Assembly: GCF_038005985.1 (NCBI RefSeq)
Contig: NZ_JBBOUI010000001.1
Coordinates: 169,501-233,500, forward strand
Direction: 5' to 3'
DNA length: 64,000 nucleotides
Source: Solibacillus sp. FSL R7-0682
GTDB taxonomy: Bacteria; Bacillota; Bacilli; Bacillales_A; Planococcaceae
The translations under genes and the position numbers were made by a program. The notes beneath the pieces are model-generated. The model saw nothing but the letters and a program-made list of their open reading frames with translations, had not been told where the DNA came from and ran no database searches. This document shows positions 43,081 through 50,028 of the stretch, piece after piece; within the stretch, counting starts at the first letter, position 1, and each line of letters begins with the position of its first letter.

Positions 43081-43188
43081 TTACACTTGTAACATTGTAC
43101 ATTGAAACCAATTAGAAAGAAGTTTTCTAAACAATAAAACATCTTTTTTGTTTGGTTTCGCACAGTGAGTATGGTTGGTAAGTTTCAT
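43081..43188 (-). CDS. 35-residue ORF directly after cobalamin riboswitch B
   Basis: ATG at 43188 preceded by AGGAGGTG at good spacing, so translation is likely. It begins MKLTNHTHCAKPNKKDVLLF. The His-x-His-Cys group near the N-terminus could bind a metal such as cobalt, but this is a guess. It may also be a remnant of the gene the riboswitch once controlled. Not recognised. Confidence 0.5.
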   Translation of the reverse strand: MKLTNHTHCAKPNKKDVLLFRKLLSNWFQCTMLQV

Positions 43189-43229
43189 ACTCAGCACCTC
43201 CTATCCGCGTAGGTTATTGGTTTGTACTT

Positions 43230-43388
43230 GAAAAGGCAGGTCTCCTGGCTTATCGACAACGCACCTCACCCCTTCCCATTTTCGGCAACAGTGGTAATTG
43301 TGAGGGACTTTCGAATTACAGTTGCGGGACAGCGACGGATTTACACCGTTCTTCCCTTTTCATCAAGCGTTCAAGCTCGAACCTTTTC
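43230..43388 (-). promoter_or_regulatory. cobalamin riboswitch B (proximal)
   Basis: On the minus strand: GAAAAGG (P1 5' side), AAAAGGGAAGAACGGTGTAA, CCGTCGCTGTCCCGCAACTG, ACCACTG with GGGAAGG, and the 3' end ATAAGCCAGGAGACCTGCC followed by CCTTTTC closing P1. These are the conserved B12-box and core elements. It ends 41 bases before the 35-residue ORF start. Confidence 0.93.
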
Positions 43389-43409
43389 CGTGTAGAATCT
43401 TAGGGATTC

Positions 43410-43541
43410 CAAGATAGCTACTTGGTCGATAGAATCGTAAAATATTCAAATCGACAGAAGAACACTCTTTTACACCGTGAAATGCAAAAACTGTTTTTCT
43501 AATCAACTTATAGGGGAGAGTTGAGACAAATAGCTATCTTG
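43410..43541. repeat. 11-bp inverted repeats 110 bases apart
   Basis: CAAGATAGCTA (43410-43420) and TAGCTATCTTG (43531-43541) are exact inverted copies flanking a segment between the two riboswitches. No ORF inside. Could pair in the nascent RNA or mark an old insertion. Confidence 0.5.
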
Positions 43542-43547
43542 CAAGCA

Positions 43548-43583
43548 CTAAAAAAGCCATCTTCTACAATGGAAGATGGCTTT
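43548..43583 (-). terminator. terminator after cobalamin riboswitch A
   Basis: Twelve-bp stem (43553-43564 with 43572-43583) with a T run on the minus strand. Only a possible 19-codon ORF (43613-43672, no ribosome site) lies between riboswitch A and this terminator. Confidence 0.85.
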
Positions 43584-43694
43584 ATATACAAAAAATCAAG
43601 TTAAATAGCACACTAAATAAGTGCTTGTTCAAGCTCGTTTATCGTACGTTTAATTTCACCACCTATTTCCACGTAGGTACATGGTGTGTACTAG

Positions 43695-43851
43695 GAACTG
43701 GCAGGTCTCCTGGCTTATCGACAACGCGCCTTACCCCTTCCCATCTTTATGACAGTGGTATATCGTAAGGAACTTTCGAATTACAGTTGCGGGACAGCGA
43801 CGAATTTTCATCGTACTTCCCTTTTAAGCTTATTTTCATAAGCACCAATTC
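43695..43851 (-). promoter_or_regulatory. cobalamin riboswitch A (distal)
   Basis: Same core as copy B: AAAAGGGAAGTACGATGAAA, GTCGCTGTCCCGCAACTG, ACCACTG-like TACCACTG with GGGAAGGG, and GATAAGCCAGGAGACCTGCC. P1 pairs GAATTGG with CCAGTTC, with different bases from copy B but pairing kept. The sequence after it (CACCATGTACCTACGTGG) resembles that after copy B, so the unit was duplicated. Confidence 0.93.
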
Positions 43852-44011
43852 TTACACGGTATGTAATTAATTTAACTATAACATACTAATAAAATATTTT
43901 ATAACGTTTTTCAAGAATAGTAAAAATATTGTTCCGATGTATGGGTTTTTCTATTCAATCGACAATCAAAGTTGAAAAGTTAAGTGGAAATAGTTAATGG
44001 AATAGGAGTGA

Positions 44012-44345
44012 ATGGAAATGGCAAAAAAAAGAAAAAACATTACGAATTTGTTCTCAAGGTCACCGTTATTATAAGAGCGCTGAATGTAGCACATGTCCGA
44101 AGTGTGCGCAATTAAACAAACCGACAGAAGGATTGTTTGCGCGGCTTTCTTCACCAGCACGCAATGCATTGTTGCAACAAGATATAACGACAGTACAGCA
44201 GCTTGCAAAGTACACAGAAGAAGAAATTTTATCATTTCACGGTATCGGTCCGTCTACGTTGCCACTTTTAAAGCGTGCACTTGAGGAGGAGAATTTATGT
44301 TTTTGTAACACTATGGGAAATTTTAAATTTATAAACAGATTGTGA
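44012..44345 (+). pseudogene. zinc-ribbon plus helix-hairpin-helix (RpoA CTD-like) protein with a poly-A frameshift
   Basis: After TAGGAGTG and an ATG at 44012 or 44018 the frame enters an eight-A run (44023-44030) and then stops early. With one A fewer it reads KTLRICSQGHRYYKS, ECSTCPKCAQ and continues without a stop into the open frame LFARLSSPARNALLQQDITT...FHGIGPSTLPLLKRAL. The protein would thus be a cysteine-rich metal-binding head and an RNA polymerase alpha C-terminal-like helix-hairpin-helix tail, about 110 residues. Either a real one-base insertion, slippage control, or a sequencing error in the homopolymer. Confidence 0.75.
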
Positions 44346-44450
44346 GTCTGCTACTACGTAATCGGAAATTACTATCCTTAAAAATAATGACTATTTTTCC
44401 TTAGTTTTGGGAATAGTATAACTAGAACGATAGAGGGAGGCTATTTCACT

Positions 44451-44666
44451 ATGAAAGAAGAAAATAAAGAAAATAATCAATATAAAAAAATGGACAATCC
44501 AGATTTGCTCAATACGGATAAAGAAAGCATTTTTGACCGAGATGAGCAAATGAAATTTGTTGATCCAATACCGGTTGAGGAATTAAACGATAAAGTAAAG
44601 GATGAAAAAAATAAAAGTAAAACTAAGGAGACATCGGGCAGTGAACGTAAAAATCGACCAGAATAA
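44451..44666 (+). CDS. small charged disordered protein
   Basis: 71 residues, very rich in Lys, Glu, Asp and Asn, without hydrophobic core, so probably unstructured (KKMDNPDLLNTDKESIFD; tail KNKSKTKETSGSERKNRPE). ATG with AGAGGGAGG. Such proteins are common and uncharacterised in Bacillales. Confidence 0.65.
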   Translation: MKEENKENNQYKKMDNPDLLNTDKESIFDRDEQMKFVDPIPVEELNDKVKDEKNKSKTKETSGSERKNRPE

Positions 44667-44673
44667 TGAAGAA

Positions 44674-44701
44674 CGTGCCGGGAGAATGATTTTCTGGCAC
44701 G
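44674..44701 (+). terminator. possible terminator
   Basis: CGTGCC (44674-44679) pairs with GGCACG (44696-44701); followed by GTATTTAATT, a weak T run. Confidence 0.55.
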
Positions 44702-44791
44702 GTATTTAATTATACTAAAATCCTTATTTTCTTCACAATTTTGAGTAATGATTAGATTACAATAATAGTAAAAAGATAAGGATGATGGAAA

Positions 44792-45376
44792 ATGAAGTGG
44801 AAGTTATTTGCAATGTGTTTATTAATTACAGGTGTTTTAGCCGCATGTGGAGAAGAAAATAAGAAAGTTGAAGATTCTGCAGTGACTGTAGTGGGCGAAA
44901 CGACAAATGAAATAAATGAACCGGTCGTTACACAAGGGCAAACGGATAATATTAAAGAATTGGTAGAAAGTTATAGTGCTAACAAACAAACGGATGAAAA
45001 AGCATCTATAACATCAAGACAGTTAATTGTTACAGATATTAAAAATAATGAAACAGTATATGACTTGCCAGAAGATGAATTTTTCGTGTCAATTGCACCG
45101 TACATAAACGAAACACATCCTTGTAAAGATCATAGCTTAACAGGCTGCCAAGGGGAATTGGTCGGGCAAGAAATTGATGTATTTATCGAAAATGAGAAAG
45201 GTGAAATTATTGTCGATGAAAAGCTTACAACGTTAGAAAATGGTTTTATTGATCTGTGGTTGCCACGAAATGAAGCGTTCATTATTCAAATGGAATATGA
45301 CGGTAAGAAGGTTGAAGGGGATCTGGCAACCTTTGACGAAGATGGGACATGCGTTACAACGTTACGATTATTATAA
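44792..45376 (+). CDS. CueP-like copper-binding lipoprotein
   Basis: 194 residues. Signal peptide with lipobox VLAAC (Cys19). The mature domain carries the CueP pattern: LPEDEFFVSIAPYINETHPC, KDHSLTGCQGELVGQ, a FIDLWLPRNEAF segment and a final cysteine in DGTCVTTLRL. Salmonella CueP binds copper in the periplasm through such cysteine and histidine residues; here the protein would sit on the outer face of the membrane. ATG with AAGGATGATGG. Convergent with the CarH-like regulator. Confidence 0.85.
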   Translation: MKWKLFAMCLLITGVLAACGEENKKVEDSAVTVVGETTNEINEPVVTQGQTDNIKELVESYSANKQTDEKASITSRQLIVTDIKNNETVYDLPEDEFFVSIAPYINETHPCKDHSLTGCQGELVGQEIDVFIENEKGEIIVDEKLTTLENGFIDLWLPRNEAFIIQMEYDGKKVEGDLATFDEDGTCVTTLRLL

Positions 45377-45407
45377 AAGGCTGCCTCGCTACGGGGCAAC
45401 CTTTTTT
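45377..45407. terminator. bidirectional terminator
   Basis: AAAAGGCTGCC pairs with GGGCAACCTTTT (one mismatch), between convergent genes; T run on the plus side, A run on the other. Confidence 0.78.
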
Positions 45408-46269
45408 AGTCAGGTAATATATCCTGAATTGTTCGTGATAGCTTAATTGCGTGTAATTGAAGTTGATCGTAATAGCTTTCTGAGCCAGCCCCACCGATGA
45501 AAAAGGAAATATGGGGATGTTCTAAAGCGAATTTTTCAAGAGTCTGTATGTTCTCTAGGTGTTCGGTAAAGGCGATTTCTGTCGAGCCTGTTAACAGGAC
45601 GATATCGGGTCCTTTTAGTTGTACGGCAGATTCAATCGCGCTTTCCGCAGGTGATGGACCGAGCATTATTGTCCGATAGCCTCTAAGCATGCACTGAATA
45701 AGCAATATTTGCATAGGAATTTCATGTCTTTCTCCAGGTAGACAACTTCCTATAACAAGAGGGGCGTCCTCTGCGACAAAAAAGCGGCGTCTTACATTAC
45801 TTAAAAAATCTCGCACTGTTTGACTGCTAATTGCTTCTTGATATTCTCCCCAAACTTTTTCACACCAAAGTCGACCTACTTCATGTAAAAAGGGGATGAC
45901 AATTTGGCTTATCATTTTTTCAACACCGAATTTATGGTGTGCTTGTTCGAGAATGTGAAGAATTTCATGTTCGTTTGCATTCGTTCCGGCTTGAATAAGT
46001 GCTTCCCGAAATTGAAAAATTGGGTTGATCTGTGAGGAAGTCCTTTGTTCTAAATAATTGTTGATTGCTTGTTTAATTGTCATTCCGGTATTTGTTAGCT
46101 TAATAAGTTGTTGTAAAATTTTTATTTCGTTATCCGTGTAGATACGGTAACCATTGTCTAATCTTTGTGGTTGGATAATATGGTAGCGATCTTCCCATTT
46201 CCGGATAACTTGTTTTGAAAGACCTGTTATTTCCGAAACTTGTTGAATAGAGTAAGTTGTTGGCTTCAA
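45406..46269 (-). CDS. CarH/LitR-like MerR regulator with B12-binding domain
   Basis: 287 residues. Residues 1-70: MerR helix-turn-helix (YSIQQVSEITGLSKQVIRKW, EDRYHIIQPQRLDNGYRIYT). About 85-170: four-helix bundle with VGRLWCEKVWGEYQE. About 172-287: cobalamin-binding Rossmann domain with GERHEIPMQI, where His is the expected lower cobalt ligand (family ExHxxG; here Pro replaces Gly), then LLTGS and FFIGGAGSE. CarH uses adenosylcobalamin as a light sensor: dark tetramers repress, light releases. TTG start with AGGAGGTG. Divergent from an MMPL gene that it probably controls. Confidence 0.87.
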   Translation of the reverse strand: MKPTTYSIQQVSEITGLSKQVIRKWEDRYHIIQPQRLDNGYRIYTDNEIKILQQLIKLTNTGMTIKQAINNYLEQRTSSQINPIFQFREALIQAGTNANEHEILHILEQAHHKFGVEKMISQIVIPFLHEVGRLWCEKVWGEYQEAISSQTVRDFLSNVRRRFFVAEDAPLVIGSCLPGERHEIPMQILLIQCMLRGYRTIMLGPSPAESAIESAVQLKGPDIVLLTGSTEIAFTEHLENIQTLEKFALEHPHISFFIGGAGSESYYDQLQLHAIKLSRTIQDILPD

Positions 46270-46328
46270 TTTTATAGCACCTCCTAATAAAACAATTATT
46301 ATTACTATTCAAACGAATAATAAATTAC

Positions 46329-46358
46329 TTGTCAAATGTTTTTGTGTTTTTGTATAAT
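46329..46358 (+). promoter_or_regulatory. promoter of the MMPL gene
   Basis: TTGTCA (46329-46334), 18-base spacer, TATAAT (46353-46358). A second TATAAT (46364-46369) lies in the adjacent repeat. Confidence 0.65.
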
Positions 46359-46370
46359 GTTTGTATAATG
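46349..46370 (+). promoter_or_regulatory. tandem 11-bp repeats, probable CarH-type operator
   Basis: TTTGTATAATG occurs twice head to tail (46349-46359 and 46360-46370). On the other strand each contains TTATACAA, fitting the nTnTACAn core described for CarH operators, which are tandem 11-bp direct repeats. The repeats cover the -10 region of the exporter promoter. Confidence 0.65.
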
Positions 46371-46401
46371 TTTTGAAGAAAATATTCCAGGAGGAAAAAA
46401 G

Positions 46402-48600
46402 ATGAATAATCATCCTTTAGAAAGATGGGGGCAACTAATGGGTGGCAAAAATTCTAGATGGGTAGTCGCCACATTATGGATAATATTTGCCATTGTTTTT
46501 GCTTTAATGTTTCCACAAATTAATAGTGTTGAAAACTTCGCAGGAGAAGAAATTCCTGAAACCTATATGTCCGTAGAGGCAGGAAAAATTATTGAAGAAC
46601 AATTTGCTTCTGATAGTGGAATACCTCTACTTATCACGTGGTATAAAGAGTCAGGGCTGACTGAAGGAGATTTAACAAATATTCAGCAATTATATAAGCA
46701 ATTAGTTGAACAGCCACTAGATGGTCAGCAAACGATTCCACCATTTCATGAAATGCCTGTTCAAGCTTTGATGAGTTCACTTTCTGAAAATGGGTCTGCA
46801 ATTGTGACACCAATTTTCTTTTCGCCTGATAAAAATACTGAAACATTAAAAGAAAGCTTGGCTATTTTACGAGAAAAAACCGATGCACAGTTTGGTGAAA
46901 ATCCATTTGATACTGACCTAGAGAGTGAAGGGTTACATGCCCGTTTTTCTGGACCTGTTGGAATTTCGGTAGATGCAACAGATTTATTTAAATCAGCAGA
47001 CGTACAATTAATGATTGCTACGGTTATTATAATATTAGTTATTTTATTAGTTATATATCGTTCCCCGATTTTAGCAATAATTCCTTTAGTTGTCGTAAGT
47101 ATCGCGTATTTAGTTGTAAGTCCTTTGCTTGGAGCGATGGCAGAAAACGGTTGGATTGATAAAGATGCACAAGCAGTCTCCATTATGATTGTACTATTAT
47201 TTGGTGCAGGAACGGATTACTGTTTATTTTTAATTACGCGCTACCGTGATAAATTATTGGAGGAATCCGATAAGTTTATTGCACTGGCAAAAGCTGTTCG
47301 CGAATCAATAGGAGCTATTGTAATGAGTGGCTTAACGGTAGTTATAGGTTTAGCAACACTTGCTTTAGCAGATTATGGAGCTTTCCAACGCTTTGCTGTT
47401 CCATTTAGCTTTGGAGTATTAATTACAGGATTTGCTGTGGTGACATTGTTGCCAGCTGTATTAGCAATTTTAGGCCGAACAGCATTTTGGCCATTCATTC
47501 CTCGAACAGAGAAGCTAGCAAAAGAGCGTGCAGAGAAGAAAAACAAAGTATATAAAGAACCAAAACAAAATCACCGTTTTATGCGAGCAATCGGTGACTT
47601 TGTAACTTCAAAGCCTTGGCTAGTAATTGTTGTAGCAGGTGCCATTTTAATAGGGCTTGCATTAACTTCGACAAATATTAAATATAATTATGATCTACTA
47701 TCTTCATTTCCGGAAGATATGCCTTCTCGTGAAGGTTTTAAAATAATTGAAGAAAATTTCACAGCTGGTGAGCTTGCGCCAGTTCAAGTATTAGTCGATA
47801 CAAGAGGGCAGGATATTCAGCTAGAAGAGCAGCTGAAAGAGCTTCCGTACATTTCGCTTGTAAAAGAAATGCGAACAGGCCAAACAGATCCAAACATTCA
47901 GCTTTATGAAGTTGATTTAGAAAAGAATCCATATTCGAACGAGGCTATGGATGATGTAGAACAAATGAAAGAAGATATGAAGGAACTATTAGCCGCTCAA
48001 AATGTAGATAATGCAGCGTTTTGGATTGGTGGGGAAACGAGTGCACAGTTAGATAAGAAGGTTGTTCAGTTAGGTGATGAAAAATTAATTCAACCCGTAA
48101 TGATCGTAATTATCTTTATTGTCCTGTTAGTATATCTACGGGCAGTTGTGACATCGATTCAACTAATGGTAACAGTTGTTATTTCTTTCTTCTCAGCACT
48201 TGGAGCAGGGTGGTTAATTATTCATTACGGTCTAGGACATGAGGCGATGGCAAGTGCGATTCCACTTTATAGCTTCGTATTTATTATCGCATTAGGAAAT
48301 GATTACAACATCTTTATGATTTCAGATATTTGGAAAAATCGTAAGCGCGGTATTGCACATAAAGAGGCCATTGCTGGCGGTATTGCTTCTACGGGGGCTG
48401 TTATTACATCAGCTGGTTTAATTTTAGCGGGTACTTTTTTAGTATTAGCGACATTACCGATTCAGTTATTGGTACAGTTTGGTATCGTTACTGCTGTTGG
48501 CGTATTGCTCGATACATTTATCGTACGACCACTTTTAGTACCTGCAATTATTACAGCGTTTGGTAAATGGTCTTATTGGCCAAATAAAAAAGTACACTAA
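46402..48600 (+). CDS. MMPL/RND-family transporter (YdfJ-like)
   Basis: 732 residues, about 12 membrane segments in two similar halves, each with an extracellular domain. The proton-relay signature GxDYxxF-like sequence occurs as FGAGTDYCLFLITRYRDK in half one and ALGNDYNIFMISDIWKNRKR in half two. MMPL proteins export lipids, siderophores or toxic compounds. ATG with CAGGAGGAA. Controlled probably by the adjacent CarH-like regulator. Its original terminator was split by the IS element downstream. Confidence 0.9.
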   Translation: MNNHPLERWGQLMGGKNSRWVVATLWIIFAIVFALMFPQINSVENFAGEEIPETYMSVEAGKIIEEQFASDSGIPLLITWYKESGLTEGDLTNIQQLYKQLVEQPLDGQQTIPPFHEMPVQALMSSLSENGSAIVTPIFFSPDKNTETLKESLAILREKTDAQFGENPFDTDLESEGLHARFSGPVGISVDATDLFKSADVQLMIATVIIILVILLVIYRSPILAIIPLVVVSIAYLVVSPLLGAMAENGWIDKDAQAVSIMIVLLFGAGTDYCLFLITRYRDKLLEESDKFIALAKAVRESIGAIVMSGLTVVIGLATLALADYGAFQRFAVPFSFGVLITGFAVVTLLPAVLAILGRTAFWPFIPRTEKLAKERAEKKNKVYKEPKQNHRFMRAIGDFVTSKPWLVIVVAGAILIGLALTSTNIKYNYDLLSSFPEDMPSREGFKIIEENFTAGELAPVQVLVDTRGQDIQLEEQLKELPYISLVKEMRTGQTDPNIQLYEVDLEKNPYSNEAMDDVEQMKEDMKELLAAQNVDNAAFWIGGETSAQLDKKVVQLGDEKLIQPVMIVIIFIVLLVYLRAVVTSIQLMVTVVISFFSALGAGWLIIHYGLGHEAMASAIPLYSFVFIIALGNDYNIFMISDIWKNRKRGIAHKEAIAGGIASTGAVITSAGLILAGTFLVLATLPIQLLVQFGIVTAVGVLLDTFIVRPLLVPAIITAFGKWSYWPNKKVH

Positions 48601-48725
48601 GAGGGACATAAGAAGCAAGCATTTGTATTTTGCAAAATTTGAATAACGGAAACCAATTTACGCGCATTAAAAAATACAATTTTTTGAACTGACCTAGTCA
48701 TTTGAGACACACATAAAACACCTAA

Positions 48726-49559
48726 TTAAGCTACTTGCTTTCCATATTCAAGGGGAGTTAAGTAGCCTAATTTTTCTTGTATACGTTCTTGATTATACTC
48801 GCACATGTATGCTGCTACACGTAATTTCGTTTCTTCGTTTGTTAGTGAATGAACTTTCACACGTAAAAATGCTTCGCTTTTGATATGTGAATGAAATGAC
48901 TCAATCACCGCATTATCCCAACAGTTTCCTCGTCGTGACATACTTGCTCGACAATTCATTTCCTCTAAAAAATTTTGATAGGCATACGATGTATACACAC
49001 TTCCTTGGTCTGAATGGACAAGGATTCCTTTTGGATAATTTCTTTCTTCTAAAGCCGCCTTTAACACATCCATCACAAGTGGTGTTTGTTGATGGTCATA
49101 TAATTTATATGCGACAATCTCATTGTTAAACAAATCTAAAATCGTTGCCAAATACATCGTTGTAGAACCATATTGAATGTACGTTATATCTGTTACCCAC
49201 TTTTCATTGGGTGCCGTAGCTGTAAAACAGCGTGCTAATAAATTAGGGGCAATGATTTCTGGCCCTTGGTCTATTTTAAATTTTCGTTTCTTTTTCACCC
49301 GACATTGTAGGTTGTGCTTTTGCATCAGCTTTTGTACCGTATTGCGATTCAATTGATAACCATATTCTTTTTGAAGTAAATATCTTATCTTACGATGACC
49401 GTAACGATATTTCGTTTTTTTACATAGCTCAATCAGTACTGTTTCAATGGCTGAAAATCCTCGGATTCCTTCTTTCATCCAACGATAATAGGTTGCACGA
49501 GGAATCCCTAGCACCTTTAAAATACATGTGACTGTATATTTCTTACGCAGATTCTCCAC
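48726..49559 (-). CDS. IS3-family transposase OrfB (DDE integrase domain)
   Basis: 277 residues. HTH_21-like LCKKTKYRYGHRKIRYLLQK, then the rve integrase core: first Asp in EKWVTDITYIQYG, second in ILVHSDQGSVYTS, catalytic Glu in RGNCWDNAVIESFHSHIKSE. All three acidic residues are intact. The orfB frame extends upstream of this ATG and overlaps the end of orfA in the -1 frame, so the active enzyme is probably an OrfAB fusion. Confidence 0.93.
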   Translation of the reverse strand: MENLRKKYTVTCILKVLGIPRATYYRWMKEGIRGFSAIETVLIELCKKTKYRYGHRKIRYLLQKEYGYQLNRNTVQKLMQKHNLQCRVKKKRKFKIDQGPEIIAPNLLARCFTATAPNEKWVTDITYIQYGSTTMYLATILDLFNNEIVAYKLYDHQQTPLVMDVLKAALEERNYPKGILVHSDQGSVYTSYAYQNFLEEMNCRASMSRRGNCWDNAVIESFHSHIKSEAFLRVKVHSLTNEETKLRVAAYMCEYNQERIQEKLGYLTPLEYGKQVA

Positions 49560-49570
49560 AGTTTGTAAAA

Positions 49571-49888
49571 TTACTTGCCGTTCAACTCCTTTTTGATGGT
49601 CAAAAACTTTTTTAGGATTTCATTTTCCATTTCTAGATGCATCATTTTGCGGTCTTTCATTTCTTGTTCGCTTTTCCCTTCAGGCCCTTGTCCATAACTG
49701 TACTGCTTGCCTACAGGTTGATCGAATCGGTAAAGTTCATTATTTTTGTACCACCGCATCCATGTATTAATTTGAGAGCGATGTTTAATGTTATATTTCG
49801 CCAAAATTTCTTTTGTCGTTAATTTACCTGCTAATTTATCTTTTATAACCGACCATTTAATATCTGAAGAATAACTTACTCTTGTCAT
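49571..49888 (-). CDS. IS3-family transposase OrfA
   Basis: 105 residues: helix-turn-helix (LTTKEILAKYNIKHRSQINT) and a C-terminal leucine-zipper-like helix (KMMHLEMENEILKKFLTIKK). An A5G stretch (reading AAA-AAG on the minus strand, near 49582) before its stop is a plausible -1 slippage site leading into orfB. Confidence 0.9.
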   Translation of the reverse strand: MTRVSYSSDIKWSVIKDKLAGKLTTKEILAKYNIKHRSQINTWMRWYKNNELYRFDQPVGKQYSYGQGPEGKSEQEMKDRKMMHLEMENEILKKFLTIKKELNGK

Positions 49889-50028
49889 AAAAAAACACCT
49901 CCAAAATGATTAAGCATGTATTACATACATACCCATTTTAGTGGTGTTTTATGTTGTCTTATAAAATTAGGTTAGTCCTTTTCTCCGCAGAGAAAAATTG
50001 TATTTTTGTTTTGTTCCTGCCTCGTTTT

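Larger units (their letters stand above)
48686..49978 (-). mobile_element. IS3-family insertion sequence (IS150-like), apparently intact
   Basis: About 1293 bases with imperfect terminal inverted repeats: left GAACTGACC...ACATAAAACACC (48686-48722) against right GGACTAACC...ACATAAAACACC when reversed (49978-49943). TTTT borders both ends (48682-48685 and 49979-49982), a possible 4-bp target duplication that is ambiguous because the site is a T run. It carries orfA and orfB in the usual order with a frameshift-type junction. Confidence 0.88.
48669..50006. terminator. terminator interrupted by the IS element
   Basis: The left flank of the IS, AAAAAATACAATTTTTT (48669-48685), is complementary to the right flank, GAGAAAAATTGTATTTTT (about 49990-50006). 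Removing the IS restores a hairpin of at least 15 bp with a CTCCGC-type loop and a T run, suitable as the shared terminator of the MMPL gene and the convergent ABC operon. Confidence 0.7.

Noticed and set aside
43613-43672. 19-codon ORF after cobalamin riboswitch A
   Set aside because: GTG start without a ribosome site; mentioned in the riboswitch finding but not supported as a gene.
46761-47183. Long open frame antisense to the MMPL gene
   Set aside because: No ribosome site, low-complexity composition and full overlap with a clear gene.
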